From Ktedonobacterales bacterium (GTDB lineage Bacteria; Chloroflexota; Ktedonobacteria; Ktedonobacterales; JADMIN01): a stretch of 12,983 nt of DNA. A program made the position numbers and the translations under genes. The first letter of the stretch is position 1, and each line of letters starts with the position of its first letter. The stretch is from positions 1 to 12,983 of the forward strand of contig JAICKD010000024.1 in the NCBI GenBank assembly GCA_025928125.1, read 5' to 3'. Positions 1 to 6,821 of the stretch are shown here, one piece after another. Under the pieces are notes generated by a model, which ran no database searches, was not told the DNA's origin, and saw only the letters and a program-made list of their open reading frames with translations.

Positions 1-1
1 C

Positions 2-265
2 TTGCGCGCGACCGCCTCGCTCTGGCCCGAGCCACTCAAATACCTGACTCTAACCAATCCCGAACTTGCCATCGAGCACCTCTCTGCGGGACGGCTTGCC
101 ATCAGCGCGAAGGCGCCCGCGAAGGGCGTCTGGCTCGAAGCTGAGGCGAATATTGCCTGGAGCGATAACGGGTTCGATCTCTTTCCCGGTGAGCCGGTCA
201 TCCTAAGTGCTCCGGGTCTCGCCAGCACACCACTCGTATTACGCTCGCTGTTCGACCTGCAGTGA
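2..265 (+). CDS. GH2 beta-mannosidase-like protein, C-terminal end (partial)
   Basis: Only the last 87 residues are present; the gene starts before the window, so the first TTG is an internal codon. The fragment contains WPEPLKYL near its start and WSDNGFDLFPGEP at residues 53-65. This resembles the (S)DN-F-DL-PGE motif of the C-terminal Ig-like domain of family GH2 beta-mannosidases and exo-beta-glucosaminidases, which pack beta-sandwich domains around a TIM barrel. The catalytic domain is not visible, so the activity is inferred from the terminal domain only. It is followed by a glycoside-utilisation locus on the same strand (LacI regulator, importer, GH1 enzyme, sugar kinase). That context fits an enzyme releasing mannose or glucosamine from beta-linked oligosaccharides. 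It could be another GH2 member with the same terminal domain. Confidence 0.72.
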   Translation: MRATASLWPEPLKYLTLTNPELAIEHLSAGRLAISAKAPAKGVWLEAEANIAWSDNGFDLFPGEPVILSAPGLASTPLVLRSLFDLQ

Positions 266-442
266 ACTCCATCGTCTAGTGGACCAGTCTCAAATTCATC
301 ACAACTTGCCGATATTTGCGCGCTGCCTGGGTTGTATCTTGATCTTCCACAGTGCGAGCGCCAGCACGATTGCTGACTTGAAGCGGTGTCGCGGCAAAAA
401 CCGCCCAATACAGAGTTGTGAAAGCAATTCCTGAGTAACCAC
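266..442. other. Non-coding gap between GH2 gene and regulator promoter
   Basis: I see no gene here. Short open frames have no Shine-Dalgarno site and no recognisable protein. A GCGG-caaaaa-CCGC hairpin near 391-404 has only four base pairs and no T-run, so no terminator for the GH2 gene can be called. Bases 269-282 (CCATCGTCTAGTGG) resemble the 5' part of bacterial tRNA-Glu, but no cloverleaf follows. Confidence 0.5.
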
Positions 443-471
443 TTGACAACCTGCCCCTCCATCAGTAAACT
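443..471 (+). promoter_or_regulatory. Sigma70-type promoter of the LacI-family gene
   Basis: A perfect -35 box TTGACA lies at 443-448. A -10 box TAAACT (four of six consensus positions) lies at 466-471, exactly 17 bp away. Transcription would begin near 478, about 95 bases before the regulator's start codon and at the left edge of the operator-like boxes. This placement suggests repression by a protein bound at the start site. The promoter is inferred from sequence match only. Confidence 0.65.
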
Positions 472-476
472 GCTTT

Positions 477-527
477 GTAACCGGTCACGTAAGCGCTACA
501 GATACCGTTTACAGATACCGCTTACAG
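477..527 (+). promoter_or_regulatory. Cluster of four tandem LacI-type operator-like boxes
   Basis: Four 12-bp imperfect palindromes sit almost end to end: GTAACC-GGTCAC (477-488), GTAAGC-GCTACA (489-500), GATACC-GTTTAC (501-512) and GATACC-GCTTAC (514-525). The first, third and fourth have CG at the centre and the second has GC. The right part is also a 13-bp direct repeat, ACAGATACCG(T/C)TT at 498-510 and 511-523, ending in a further ACAG. LacI-family proteins bind palindromes with a central CG and GTAA-type arms, so these are likely sites for the protein encoded just downstream (autoregulation). A related, cleaner dyad occurs at 1724-1743. A LacI dimer normally covers about 20 bp, so neighbouring boxes probably cannot all be filled at once. 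Confidence 0.6.
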
Positions 528-574
528 TGTCCGTTCGGACGCCCGGAGCGTCGTTCCCAACCGTGAGGCCCATG

Positions 575-1672
575 ATGGCAGAGAAGGTCACCATTCAGGA
601 TATCGCTCGCCTGGCGGGCGTATCGAAGGCGACGGTATCACGTGTCATCAATCAAAAGCCGGACGTTGATGCGATGACGCGCAAACGGATCCTGCGCATC
701 ATGGAAGAGCAAGACTTCGTTCCTAATGCTGCGGCCGCCGTGCTGGCGGGCGGACGCACGCACCTACTCGGAGTCCTCATACCCTCACTGACGTGGCCCT
801 TGATGCCCCAGCTGATGCTGGGGATTGGTGACTTCGCGGAACAGACGACCTACGATCTGGTCCTCTACACCATGGGCCAGAGGCTGGATCATCGCGTTGT
901 CCTGGACCGCATCGTGAACTCCAAGATGACGGCTGGCATGCTGGCGATATTCCCCGGCAACGCAAAAGAACACTTGATTGCATATCACGAGCAGGGTTTC
1001 CCCATCGTGATCATTGACGATCAGAGCCCGGTCTCGTCCCTTCCCTGGGTTGGTACCGATCATCGCGCGGGCGCTAGGCAAGTCGTCAAGCATTTGATCG
1101 AAGTTGGCCATCGGGATATCGCCTATATCTCGGGACCCAAGAGTTTCAAAGTGTCTCAGGATCGTCAGCTGGGATACCTCGACGCGCTTCAGGAGGCTGG
1201 TATTGAGCCGCGCCCAGAGTTCCTGCTGGAGGGCGATTTCAAGCCGCCGACTGGTCTTGCGTGCGGTCACAAACTGCTTGAAATGACACCGCGGCCAACC
1301 GCCATCTTCGCCGGCAACGATGAGATGGCCTATGGGGTGATGGAGGCCGCCGAAGACCTCGGGCTTCGCATTCCGGATGATCTCGCGCTGGCTGGATTCG
1401 ATGATATCGCTCCTTCAGCGCATATGCGCCCCCCTCTCACGACCGTACGCCAGCCTTTCTATGAGATGGGACAACAGGCCATCTCTTTGCTGCTGTCCTT
1501 GTTGGAAGCGTCAAGAACCCGTATTCCGCCACCATTCCAGGTCATTCGGCCATTTCCCGCGGATCTGCCGTTTCGAGCGCCAGAACCCATCCGCATCCAG
1601 TTGCCATCGACCCTTATCGTCCGAGCTTCCAGTACTTCCATTAAGAACCCGTCATCTGAGCTTGCTGGATAA
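575..1672 (+). CDS. LacI-family transcriptional regulator
   Basis: This 365-residue protein is a sugar-responsive repressor type. An N-terminal helix-turn-helix (residues 5-24, with TIQDIARLAGVSKATVSRVI) is followed by a hinge region (about 49-62) and a periplasmic-binding-protein-like effector domain. That domain contains the family motifs GVLIP (66-70), IIDDQ, GHRDIAYISGP (178-188), PTAIFAGNDEMA (241-252) and LAGFDDI (272-278). ATG at 575 was chosen because GAGG (565-568) lies six bases upstream; ATG at 572 is equally in frame and adds one Met. An in-frame TTG at 443 would cover the promoter and operators and is rejected. The C-terminal region has an unusual proline-rich stretch (about 312-342) before the usual LPSTLIVR segment. 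The gene lies directly upstream of an importer and glycosidase, so it probably represses them and itself. The effector sugar cannot be told. Confidence 0.93.
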   Translation: MAEKVTIQDIARLAGVSKATVSRVINQKPDVDAMTRKRILRIMEEQDFVPNAAAAVLAGGRTHLLGVLIPSLTWPLMPQLMLGIGDFAEQTTYDLVLYTMGQRLDHRVVLDRIVNSKMTAGMLAIFPGNAKEHLIAYHEQGFPIVIIDDQSPVSSLPWVGTDHRAGARQVVKHLIEVGHRDIAYISGPKSFKVSQDRQLGYLDALQEAGIEPRPEFLLEGDFKPPTGLACGHKLLEMTPRPTAIFAGNDEMAYGVMEAAEDLGLRIPDDLALAGFDDIAPSAHMRPPLTTVRQPFYEMGQQAISLLLSLLEASRTRIPPPFQVIRPFPADLPFRAPEPIRIQLPSTLIVRASSTSIKNPSSELAG

Positions 1673-1723
1673 ACCCGGGACGAATTATCAAGAAGGAGGT
1701 TTGCGCGCGCCTATTTCGCTTGA

Positions 1724-1743
1724 TTGCGTAATCGGTTACGCAA
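1724..1743 (+). promoter_or_regulatory. Putative operator upstream of the importer genes
   Basis: TTGCGTAA-TCGG-TTACGCAA is a 20-bp dyad with perfect 8-bp arms, a central CG and a single mismatched pair in the four-base centre. It matches the general form of LacI-family operators and shares the GTAA(C/T)C-GGT(T/C)AC core with the box at 477-488. It sits in the 123-base gap between the regulator and the binding-protein gene, 52 bp before the latter's start. I see no convincing -35/-10 pair next to it. It may therefore block read-through transcription or overlap a weak promoter that I cannot recognise. Confidence 0.68.
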
Positions 1744-1795
1744 GTGCCAGATCAGAGTTGATCGATAAGAGTCCATTTTAGGAGGATTCTCACCG

Positions 1796-3508
1796 ATGGT
1801 ATCTCCGCATCGTCGCATCATGGCCGTGCTCTTGGCCGGTGTCGTGCTGTTCACTATGGTGCTCTCAGCCTGCGGCGGGAGCAGCAACAGCGCAGGCGGC
1901 CCATCAGGCACACTCACTATCGTTCCGTCGCCCAAGGGCAACTTCACCGCAAACTTTAATCCCCTGTTGACCGGCGCGACCAATGATTCCTCGTTCGGCA
2001 TGATCTACGAGCCACTCATGGCGCAGAATCGCTTCGACGGGACCGCGCCACAGCCGTGGCTGGCAACATCGGCGACGTGGAACAGTGACTTCACCCAGAT
2101 TACCTTCAAGCTGCGCACCGATGTGCATTGGAGCGATGGCACTAAATTCACCGCGTCTGACGTGGCCTACACATTCAACCTGCAGAAGCAGTATCCCGCT
2201 CTGGATACCGCCGGGTTCTGGACGAAGAATGCCACCACCGGCAAAACGCTCTTTAACTCAGTGACCGCGCCCGACGACAGCACCGTTGTCATGACGTTCA
2301 ACCAGAACGCCTCTGTCTACGAGTGGTTCTTCGCCGCGCAGACGCCGATTGTGGCGCAGCATACCTTTAGCAAGCTGTCGGATCCAGGCAAAGATCTGAA
2401 TTCGCAGCCCGTTGGCACCGGTCCATATGTGCTGTCGAAGTTCGCGCCGTCGTTGATTACGCTGACGGCTAATCCCAAGTACTGGCAGAAGGGTCTCCCG
2501 AAGGTCAAGACGCTGAAATACCCGGCCTTTGATTCGAACACCAGCGCCGAGGTAGTCCTTAACAACAGCCAGATCGACTGGGCGGGCGTCGCCTATCCAA
2601 ATATCAAGCAGTGGCAGTCGGCCAATTCCAACAACCACTACTTCTACGCCCCAACGAACGTCGTCGAGTTGTACCTCAACCTGCAGAAGGCGCCCTTCAA
2701 CGACCTCGCCTTCCGTAAGGCGATGAGCGCCGCGATTGATCGCGACAGCATCGTCAATCAGGGTTCGTGGGGCCTGGGGTCGCCAGCCAGCCCAACTGGC
2801 GTGCTGGTTCCCGCCAACCAGAAGTTTATCGCCCCGCAGTTCGCGGACCTGAAGTTCGGCTCGGACGCGGCGCCCTCGGGCAACGTCTCGGCCGCACAGA
2901 AGCTGCTGGATGACGCTGGCTACCAGAAGAACTCCTCCGGGAAGTATCTGGGCAAAGATGGCAAGCCGATCACGTTCAGCGTGAACGTCGTCTCTGGATG
3001 GACGGACTGGGATCAGATTGTGGCCATTATTGTCCAGAACCTCAACCAGGTTGGGCTGACGGTCACGGCCAATCAGACACAGTTCGCCGATTATTACAGC
3101 GGCCTGCAAACAGGCAAGTTTGACGCGACGATCAGTTGGACCAATCAGGGGCCAAGCCCGTATTACCCGCTGTACGCGCTGCTGGATAGCGTCAACTCCG
3201 CTCCTGCGGGTCAGCAAGCGAACCCCACCAACTGGGAGCGGTTCTCTGATTCCGGCGTCGATACAGGTCTGCAGCAGTTCACGACGGCTACGAGCGATGC
3301 CGATAAGATTGCCGCGCTGACGCCTGTCGAACAGGCAATGGTTACGCAGTTGCCCGTCATCGTTCTCTACGAGAACTTCGCCGCGTACGAGTATCGCACG
3401 ACGAACTTTACCGGTTGGCCAACAGCGGACAACTACTTCGATGCGGGTAGCCCGTACCAGCATCCTGAGGATGCCCGTGTAGTGCTCCATCTGACGCCAT
3501 CTCACTAG
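1796..3508 (+). CDS. Extracytoplasmic solute-binding lipoprotein, family 5 (Opp/Dpp type)
   Basis: This 570-residue protein captures the substrate outside the membrane and hands it to the permeases encoded downstream. It starts with a charged n-region, a hydrophobic stretch (about 9-22) and a lipobox LSAC ending at Cys26, followed by a Gly/Ser linker, so it should be a membrane-anchored lipoprotein. The family-5 signature around residues 105-126 (FKLRTDVHWSDGTKFTASDV) is clear, and FRKAMSAAIDRDSIV is another typical segment. The length suits the family. ATG 1796 follows AGGAGG (1780-1785) by ten bases. The family is often annotated as peptide-binding, but members in Thermotoga and archaea bind beta-linked oligosaccharides. 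Here the GH1, GH2 and kinase neighbours favour a sugar ligand. That is inference from context, since ligand residues cannot be assigned by eye. Confidence 0.93.
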   Translation: MVSPHRRIMAVLLAGVVLFTMVLSACGGSSNSAGGPSGTLTIVPSPKGNFTANFNPLLTGATNDSSFGMIYEPLMAQNRFDGTAPQPWLATSATWNSDFTQITFKLRTDVHWSDGTKFTASDVAYTFNLQKQYPALDTAGFWTKNATTGKTLFNSVTAPDDSTVVMTFNQNASVYEWFFAAQTPIVAQHTFSKLSDPGKDLNSQPVGTGPYVLSKFAPSLITLTANPKYWQKGLPKVKTLKYPAFDSNTSAEVVLNNSQIDWAGVAYPNIKQWQSANSNNHYFYAPTNVVELYLNLQKAPFNDLAFRKAMSAAIDRDSIVNQGSWGLGSPASPTGVLVPANQKFIAPQFADLKFGSDAAPSGNVSAAQKLLDDAGYQKNSSGKYLGKDGKPITFSVNVVSGWTDWDQIVAIIVQNLNQVGLTVTANQTQFADYYSGLQTGKFDATISWTNQGPSPYYPLYALLDSVNSAPAGQQANPTNWERFSDSGVDTGLQQFTTATSDADKIAALTPVEQAMVTQLPVIVLYENFAAYEYRTTNFTGWPTADNYFDAGSPYQHPEDARVVLHLTPSH

Positions 3509-3529
3509 TGGAGTAATGGCGGCTCTGGA

Positions 3530-3577
3530 GCTTGGGGGGGGCAGGTAGCCAATCTGGTTATCTGCCGCTCCCCCAGC
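3530..3577 (+). other. Intercistronic hairpin between binding-protein and permease genes
   Basis: The left arm begins GCTTGGGGGGGGCAG (3530-3544) and the right arm is CTGCCGCTCCCCCAGC (3562-3577). They pair over roughly 18 positions around a loop near ATC, with a few bulges. GGAGTA (3510-3515) and TACTCC (3582-3587) could extend the base. No T-run follows, so it is not a standard intrinsic terminator. In binding-protein operons, hairpins at this place are known to stabilise the first message or attenuate distal genes, giving more binding protein than permease. That role is inferred here. The remainder of the 202-base gap holds no gene. Confidence 0.6.
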
Positions 3578-3710
3578 GCAATACTCCGTATTATTCCCAC
3601 ATGTCTGCCTGTCCACTCATCCAGGCTGGTCATCCACGCTGCACTTGCTGCCGAAGGTGGAGTTCCTTAATACGGGCCTCAACACGAAGCCTTGAACGGG
3701 GAATAGCACA

Positions 3711-4697
3711 ATGGTGTACTTCCTTCGCCGACTTGGGTTCTACCTTGTCGCGCTCTGGGTCGCGGTTACCATGAATTTCCTCCTGCCTCGCATGATGCCA
3801 GGAGACCCAATCGACGCGATCATCGCGCGCAGCCAGGGGCGGCTTCCGCCAGCGGCGGTCAACGCGCTGAGGGCGCAACTCGGCATCAGCCATGACCCGC
3901 TCTGGCAGCAGTATTTCACGTATCTCGGCAACCTCCTGCACGGGAATCTTGGCATCTCGTTTGACTATTACCCAGCCACCGTTGCCAGCATGCTGGGCGA
4001 CAGCATCTTCTGGACGATCAATTTACTTGGCGTGGCGTTGCTCATCAGCGCGGGTCTGGGTACCCTGCTCGGAATCGCCGCCGCCTGGCGCCGTGGCTCG
4101 TTCGTTGATCGCTTCATTCCGCCGCTGCTGGTCTTTATCCAGTCGATTCCAGCGTTTTGGGTAGGCTTGCTGCTTATCTACTTCATTGGTCTGAAGCTGC
4201 AATGGTTTCCCGTTTTTGGCGCAATAAGCATTGACACAGACCCCAGCGACAAGAACATCAATTACTATTTGGACGTTATCTCGCATGCCGTCCTGCCTTC
4301 GCTGACGCTTGTGCTCGTCTCCATCGGCGGCTGGATGGTGGGCATGCGTAACGCTATGCTCAATACACTGGCCGAAGACCATGTCGTCATGGCGGAGGCC
4401 AAAGGACTCCCGCAGCGTCGCATCATGTACACATACGCCGCCCGCAATGCGATCCTGCCGCAGGTCGCCAGCTTTGCAAACGCGCTGGGATTCATTATCG
4501 GTGGGCAGTTCCTGATCGAATATGTCTTCTCGTATCCTGGACTGGGCTTCCTCAGTATCCAGGCCGTCTTCAACGAAGATTATCCACTGATTGAGGGAAT
4601 CTTCCTCTTTATCGCGGTCGCCGTGTTAGTAGCCAATTTCCTTGCTGACATCGCCTACGCTCTACTGGACCCTCGCGTGCGGGATGAAAGGGGATAG
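3711..4697 (+). CDS. ABC transporter permease, OppB/DppB type
   Basis: This 328-residue inner-membrane protein forms one half of the transport channel. It begins with a membrane helix (about 8-28) and the typical MPGDP segment (29-33), then a soluble stretch rich in charged residues. Further helices lie near 103-125, 137-160, 195-212, 255-275 and 295-318. The cytoplasmic EAA loop that docks onto the ATPases is seen at 228-250, with key residues EAKGL and AARNAILP. The Opp-family GGQFLIEYVFSYPGLG segment follows. Size and order match OppB/DppB. ATG 3711 has a modest GGGGAA ribosome site at 3698-3703. It is followed after five bases by the partner permease, so the two are clearly co-transcribed. 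Substrate is not determined by this subunit alone. Confidence 0.95.
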   Translation: MVYFLRRLGFYLVALWVAVTMNFLLPRMMPGDPIDAIIARSQGRLPPAAVNALRAQLGISHDPLWQQYFTYLGNLLHGNLGISFDYYPATVASMLGDSIFWTINLLGVALLISAGLGTLLGIAAAWRRGSFVDRFIPPLLVFIQSIPAFWVGLLLIYFIGLKLQWFPVFGAISIDTDPSDKNINYYLDVISHAVLPSLTLVLVSIGGWMVGMRNAMLNTLAEDHVVMAEAKGLPQRRIMYTYAARNAILPQVASFANALGFIIGGQFLIEYVFSYPGLGFLSIQAVFNEDYPLIEGIFLFIAVAVLVANFLADIAYALLDPRVRDERG

Positions 4698-4702
4698 CGG
4701 CG

Positions 4703-5710
4703 ATGACAGTGCTCGACTCGATTGAGATTCAGCCTACCAATACATCAGAAATGCGTCCTAAAAAGAAAGCCGGATTCATATGGTTCTCGCTGCCCAGATC
4801 CGGGGCGATGCGCCTGGGTTTCGGGATTCTGGGGTTCTTCATCGTGGTTGCGCTCATCGGGCCGCTGCTCCTGCCTGGTGATCCGAATACATCCACGCCA
4901 TTTGGTAATCTCCCGCCGTCACCCGAGCATTGGCTTGGCACGACAACCATCGGGCAGGATATCTTCCGCCAGCTTGTCGACGGCACACGCTTGTCCCTGC
5001 TGATAGGCTTCACCTGCGGTCTGTTGACGACACTCGTCGCGATCATTATTGGCGTGACCGGTGGATACTTCGGCGGATGGATCGATGAGTTCCTCTCGAT
5101 GATCTCGAACGTGTTCCTGGTGATTCCCCAGCTCCCGCTGATTATCGTGCTGGCCGCGCTCGTCCCTAGCGGTCGCGGCCCGGGTACGGTGATCGTCGTG
5201 ATCACGATTACTGGTTGGGCCTGGGGCGCGCGCGTCTTGCGCTCAATCACGCTGACACTGCGGCAGCGCGACTATGTGCAGGCGGCGCGCGTCGGTGGCG
5301 AGAGCACATTTCGCCTGATCTTTTTCGAGATCGTGCCAAATATGGGCGCCATCATCGCCACGAACTTTATCTTCGCGACCATCTCCGCGATTCTCACCGA
5401 GGCGACACTAGAGTTTCTGGGCCTGAGCAATCTCAATCAGGTGAGCTGGGGAACAATGCTTTATTGGGCGCAGAATAACGATGCGTTGCTGGGTGGGTAC
5501 TGGTCGTGGTATGTACCACCAGGTATCTGCATTGCGCTGCTCTGCACCTCGCTGGCGCTTATCAACTATGGCATTGATTCCATCGTCAATCCTCGCCTGC
5601 GATCCATCCCGACAGAAAAGCCAGCAGGTCTCTCGGGGCTGGTTTCACGTTTGCCTCTGCTCTTCCCGAAGAAATACGCGCGAAGGATGGTACAACAGCA
5701 TGGCGAGTGA
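4703..5710 (+). CDS. ABC transporter permease, OppC/DppC type
   Basis: This 335-residue second channel subunit pairs with the preceding permease. The N-terminus is a charged cytoplasmic tail (1-36) and a first helix (about 38-57). The OppC-type sequence HWLGTTTIGQDIFRQLVDGTR (from residue 77) follows, then helices near 100-123, 138-155, 160-180, 215-232 and 272-293. The EAA loop is at 191-214, with YVQAARVGGE and IVPNM as key parts; the usual AAR-x-x-G pattern is kept. ATG 4703 follows AAAGGGGA (4687-4694) by eight bases. The end overlaps the next gene by 11 bases, which indicates translational coupling. A basic C-terminal tail (KKYARR) is typical of inner-membrane topology. Function as Opp-type permease is secure; the ligand is inferred from neighbours only. 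Confidence 0.95.
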   Translation: MTVLDSIEIQPTNTSEMRPKKKAGFIWFSLPRSGAMRLGFGILGFFIVVALIGPLLLPGDPNTSTPFGNLPPSPEHWLGTTTIGQDIFRQLVDGTRLSLLIGFTCGLLTTLVAIIIGVTGGYFGGWIDEFLSMISNVFLVIPQLPLIIVLAALVPSGRGPGTVIVVITITGWAWGARVLRSITLTLRQRDYVQAARVGGESTFRLIFFEIVPNMGAIIATNFIFATISAILTEATLEFLGLSNLNQVSWGTMLYWAQNNDALLGGYWSWYVPPGICIALLCTSLALINYGIDSIVNPRLRSIPTEKPAGLSGLVSRLPLLFPKKYARRMVQQHGE

Positions 5711-6821
5711 GAACATTCTCGAGGTGCGCAACCTGAGCGTTGATTACGCCTCTGACACAGGTACCGTCCACGCGGTCGATAATATCTCGTTCGTCGTCAA
5801 GCGCGGCGAGATATTCGGGCTGGCGGGCGAGAGCGGTAGCGGTAAATCGACGCTGGCCTTCGCGCTCGCGCGTCTGCTCAAGTTTCCGGCGAAGATTACG
5901 AAGGGCGAAATCGTCTTCAACTTCCAGGCTGACCGGCAAACTCCACAGGAAGAGGAGATGTTTGGCGACAGCGTTGATATCCTGGAGTTATTGCCCGAAG
6001 AATTGCGTCAGTTCAGATGGAGAAAGCTCTCAATCGTCTTTCAGAGCGCTATGAACGCGTTGAATCCGGTGCTGACTATCGAGACGCAGGTGACCGATGT
6101 CATCAAAGCGCACGATCCTTCGCTGGATGCCCGCCAACGTCGCGAGCGCGCCATCGAGCTGATCCGTATGGTCGGCATCTCAGCGGACCGCCTCAAGAGC
6201 TATCCCCACCAACTGAGTGGCGGGATGCGCCAGCGCGCGATTATCGCTATTGCGCTCGCACTGAATCCCGACTTGATTATCATGGATGAACCCACCACCG
6301 CGCTCGATGTCGTTGTGCAGCGCGAAATCCTCAATGAAATCAAGTCGTTGCAAGAGAAGTTCGGCTTTTCGGTGATCTTCATCACGCATGACCTCTCGCT
6401 TCTCCTGGAAATCAGCACCCACGTGGCAATCATGTATGCCGGGCGCCTGGTGGAGCTGGCCGATCAAGAGGGGCTTATCCTCCATCCCTATCATCCGTAC
6501 TCGTACGGCCTGATCCATTCCTTCCCTGAGCTTCAGGGCGAGAAAAAGCACATGCTCGGTATCCCTGGCCATCCGCCTGATCTGCGCGCCTTGCCAGTTG
6601 GCTGTTCTTTCGCGCCGCGCTGTGCCTTCGCATTCGATGCATGCCAGAAGGTTATGCCCGCGTTGCGCGCTCCCGGTGAGGCTGGACCGGCGCACGTGGT
6701 GGCCTGCCATCTCTACGACCCGGCCCATAACCCCAATCGTCCCCCAACGTCGGTGGATCCTTCGCTGGCGGCTGAAACACCGCGCGGCCAACTGGCATCC
6801 TCCACAGGAGGCGCACAATGA
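5700..6821 (+). CDS. ABC transporter ATP-binding protein, OppD/DppD type
   Basis: This 373-residue cytoplasmic ATPase powers the importer as half of a heterodimer. Visible motifs are Walker A GESGSGKST (43-51), Q-loop Gln115, signature LSGGM (172-176), Walker B LIIMDE (192-197) and H-loop His230. The C-terminal Opp/Dpp extension has GCSFAPRC and four cysteines (302, 308, 315, 336; spacing C-x5-C-x6-C-x20-C). A similar arrangement carries an iron-sulfur cluster in some studied Opp/Dpp ATPases. ATG 5700 was chosen because the protein then begins directly before the conserved ILEVRNLSVDY strand, with AAGGA (5683-5687) upstream. Longer in-frame readings back to 5481 lie inside the permease gene. 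It overlaps both neighbours (11 bases before, 4 bases after), marking a tight operon. Confidence 0.95.
   Translation: MASENILEVRNLSVDYASDTGTVHAVDNISFVVKRGEIFGLAGESGSGKSTLAFALARLLKFPAKITKGEIVFNFQADRQTPQEEEMFGDSVDILELLPEELRQFRWRKLSIVFQSAMNALNPVLTIETQVTDVIKAHDPSLDARQRRERAIELIRMVGISADRLKSYPHQLSGGMRQRAIIAIALALNPDLIIMDEPTTALDVVVQREILNEIKSLQEKFGFSVIFITHDLSLLLEISTHVAIMYAGRLVELADQEGLILHPYHPYSYGLIHSFPELQGEKKHMLGIPGHPPDLRALPVGCSFAPRCAFAFDACQKVMPALRAPGEAGPAHVVACHLYDPAHNPNRPPTSVDPSLAAETPRGQLASSTGGAQ

Noticed and set aside
498..527. 13-bp tandem repeat considered as a CRISPR or iteron array
   Set aside because: There are only two full copies without spacers, and the repeat is better explained as part of the operator boxes.
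443..574. N-terminal extension of the LacI-family protein from TTG 443
   Set aside because: It would translate the promoter and the operator boxes, has no ribosome site and no similarity to the family, whose DNA-binding domain begins right after ATG 572/575.
2258..3616. Long reverse-strand open frame (452 codons) opposite the binding-protein gene
   Set aside because: It mirrors the codon pattern of the real lipoprotein gene on the + strand, is Arg/Val-rich and shows no recognisable domain.
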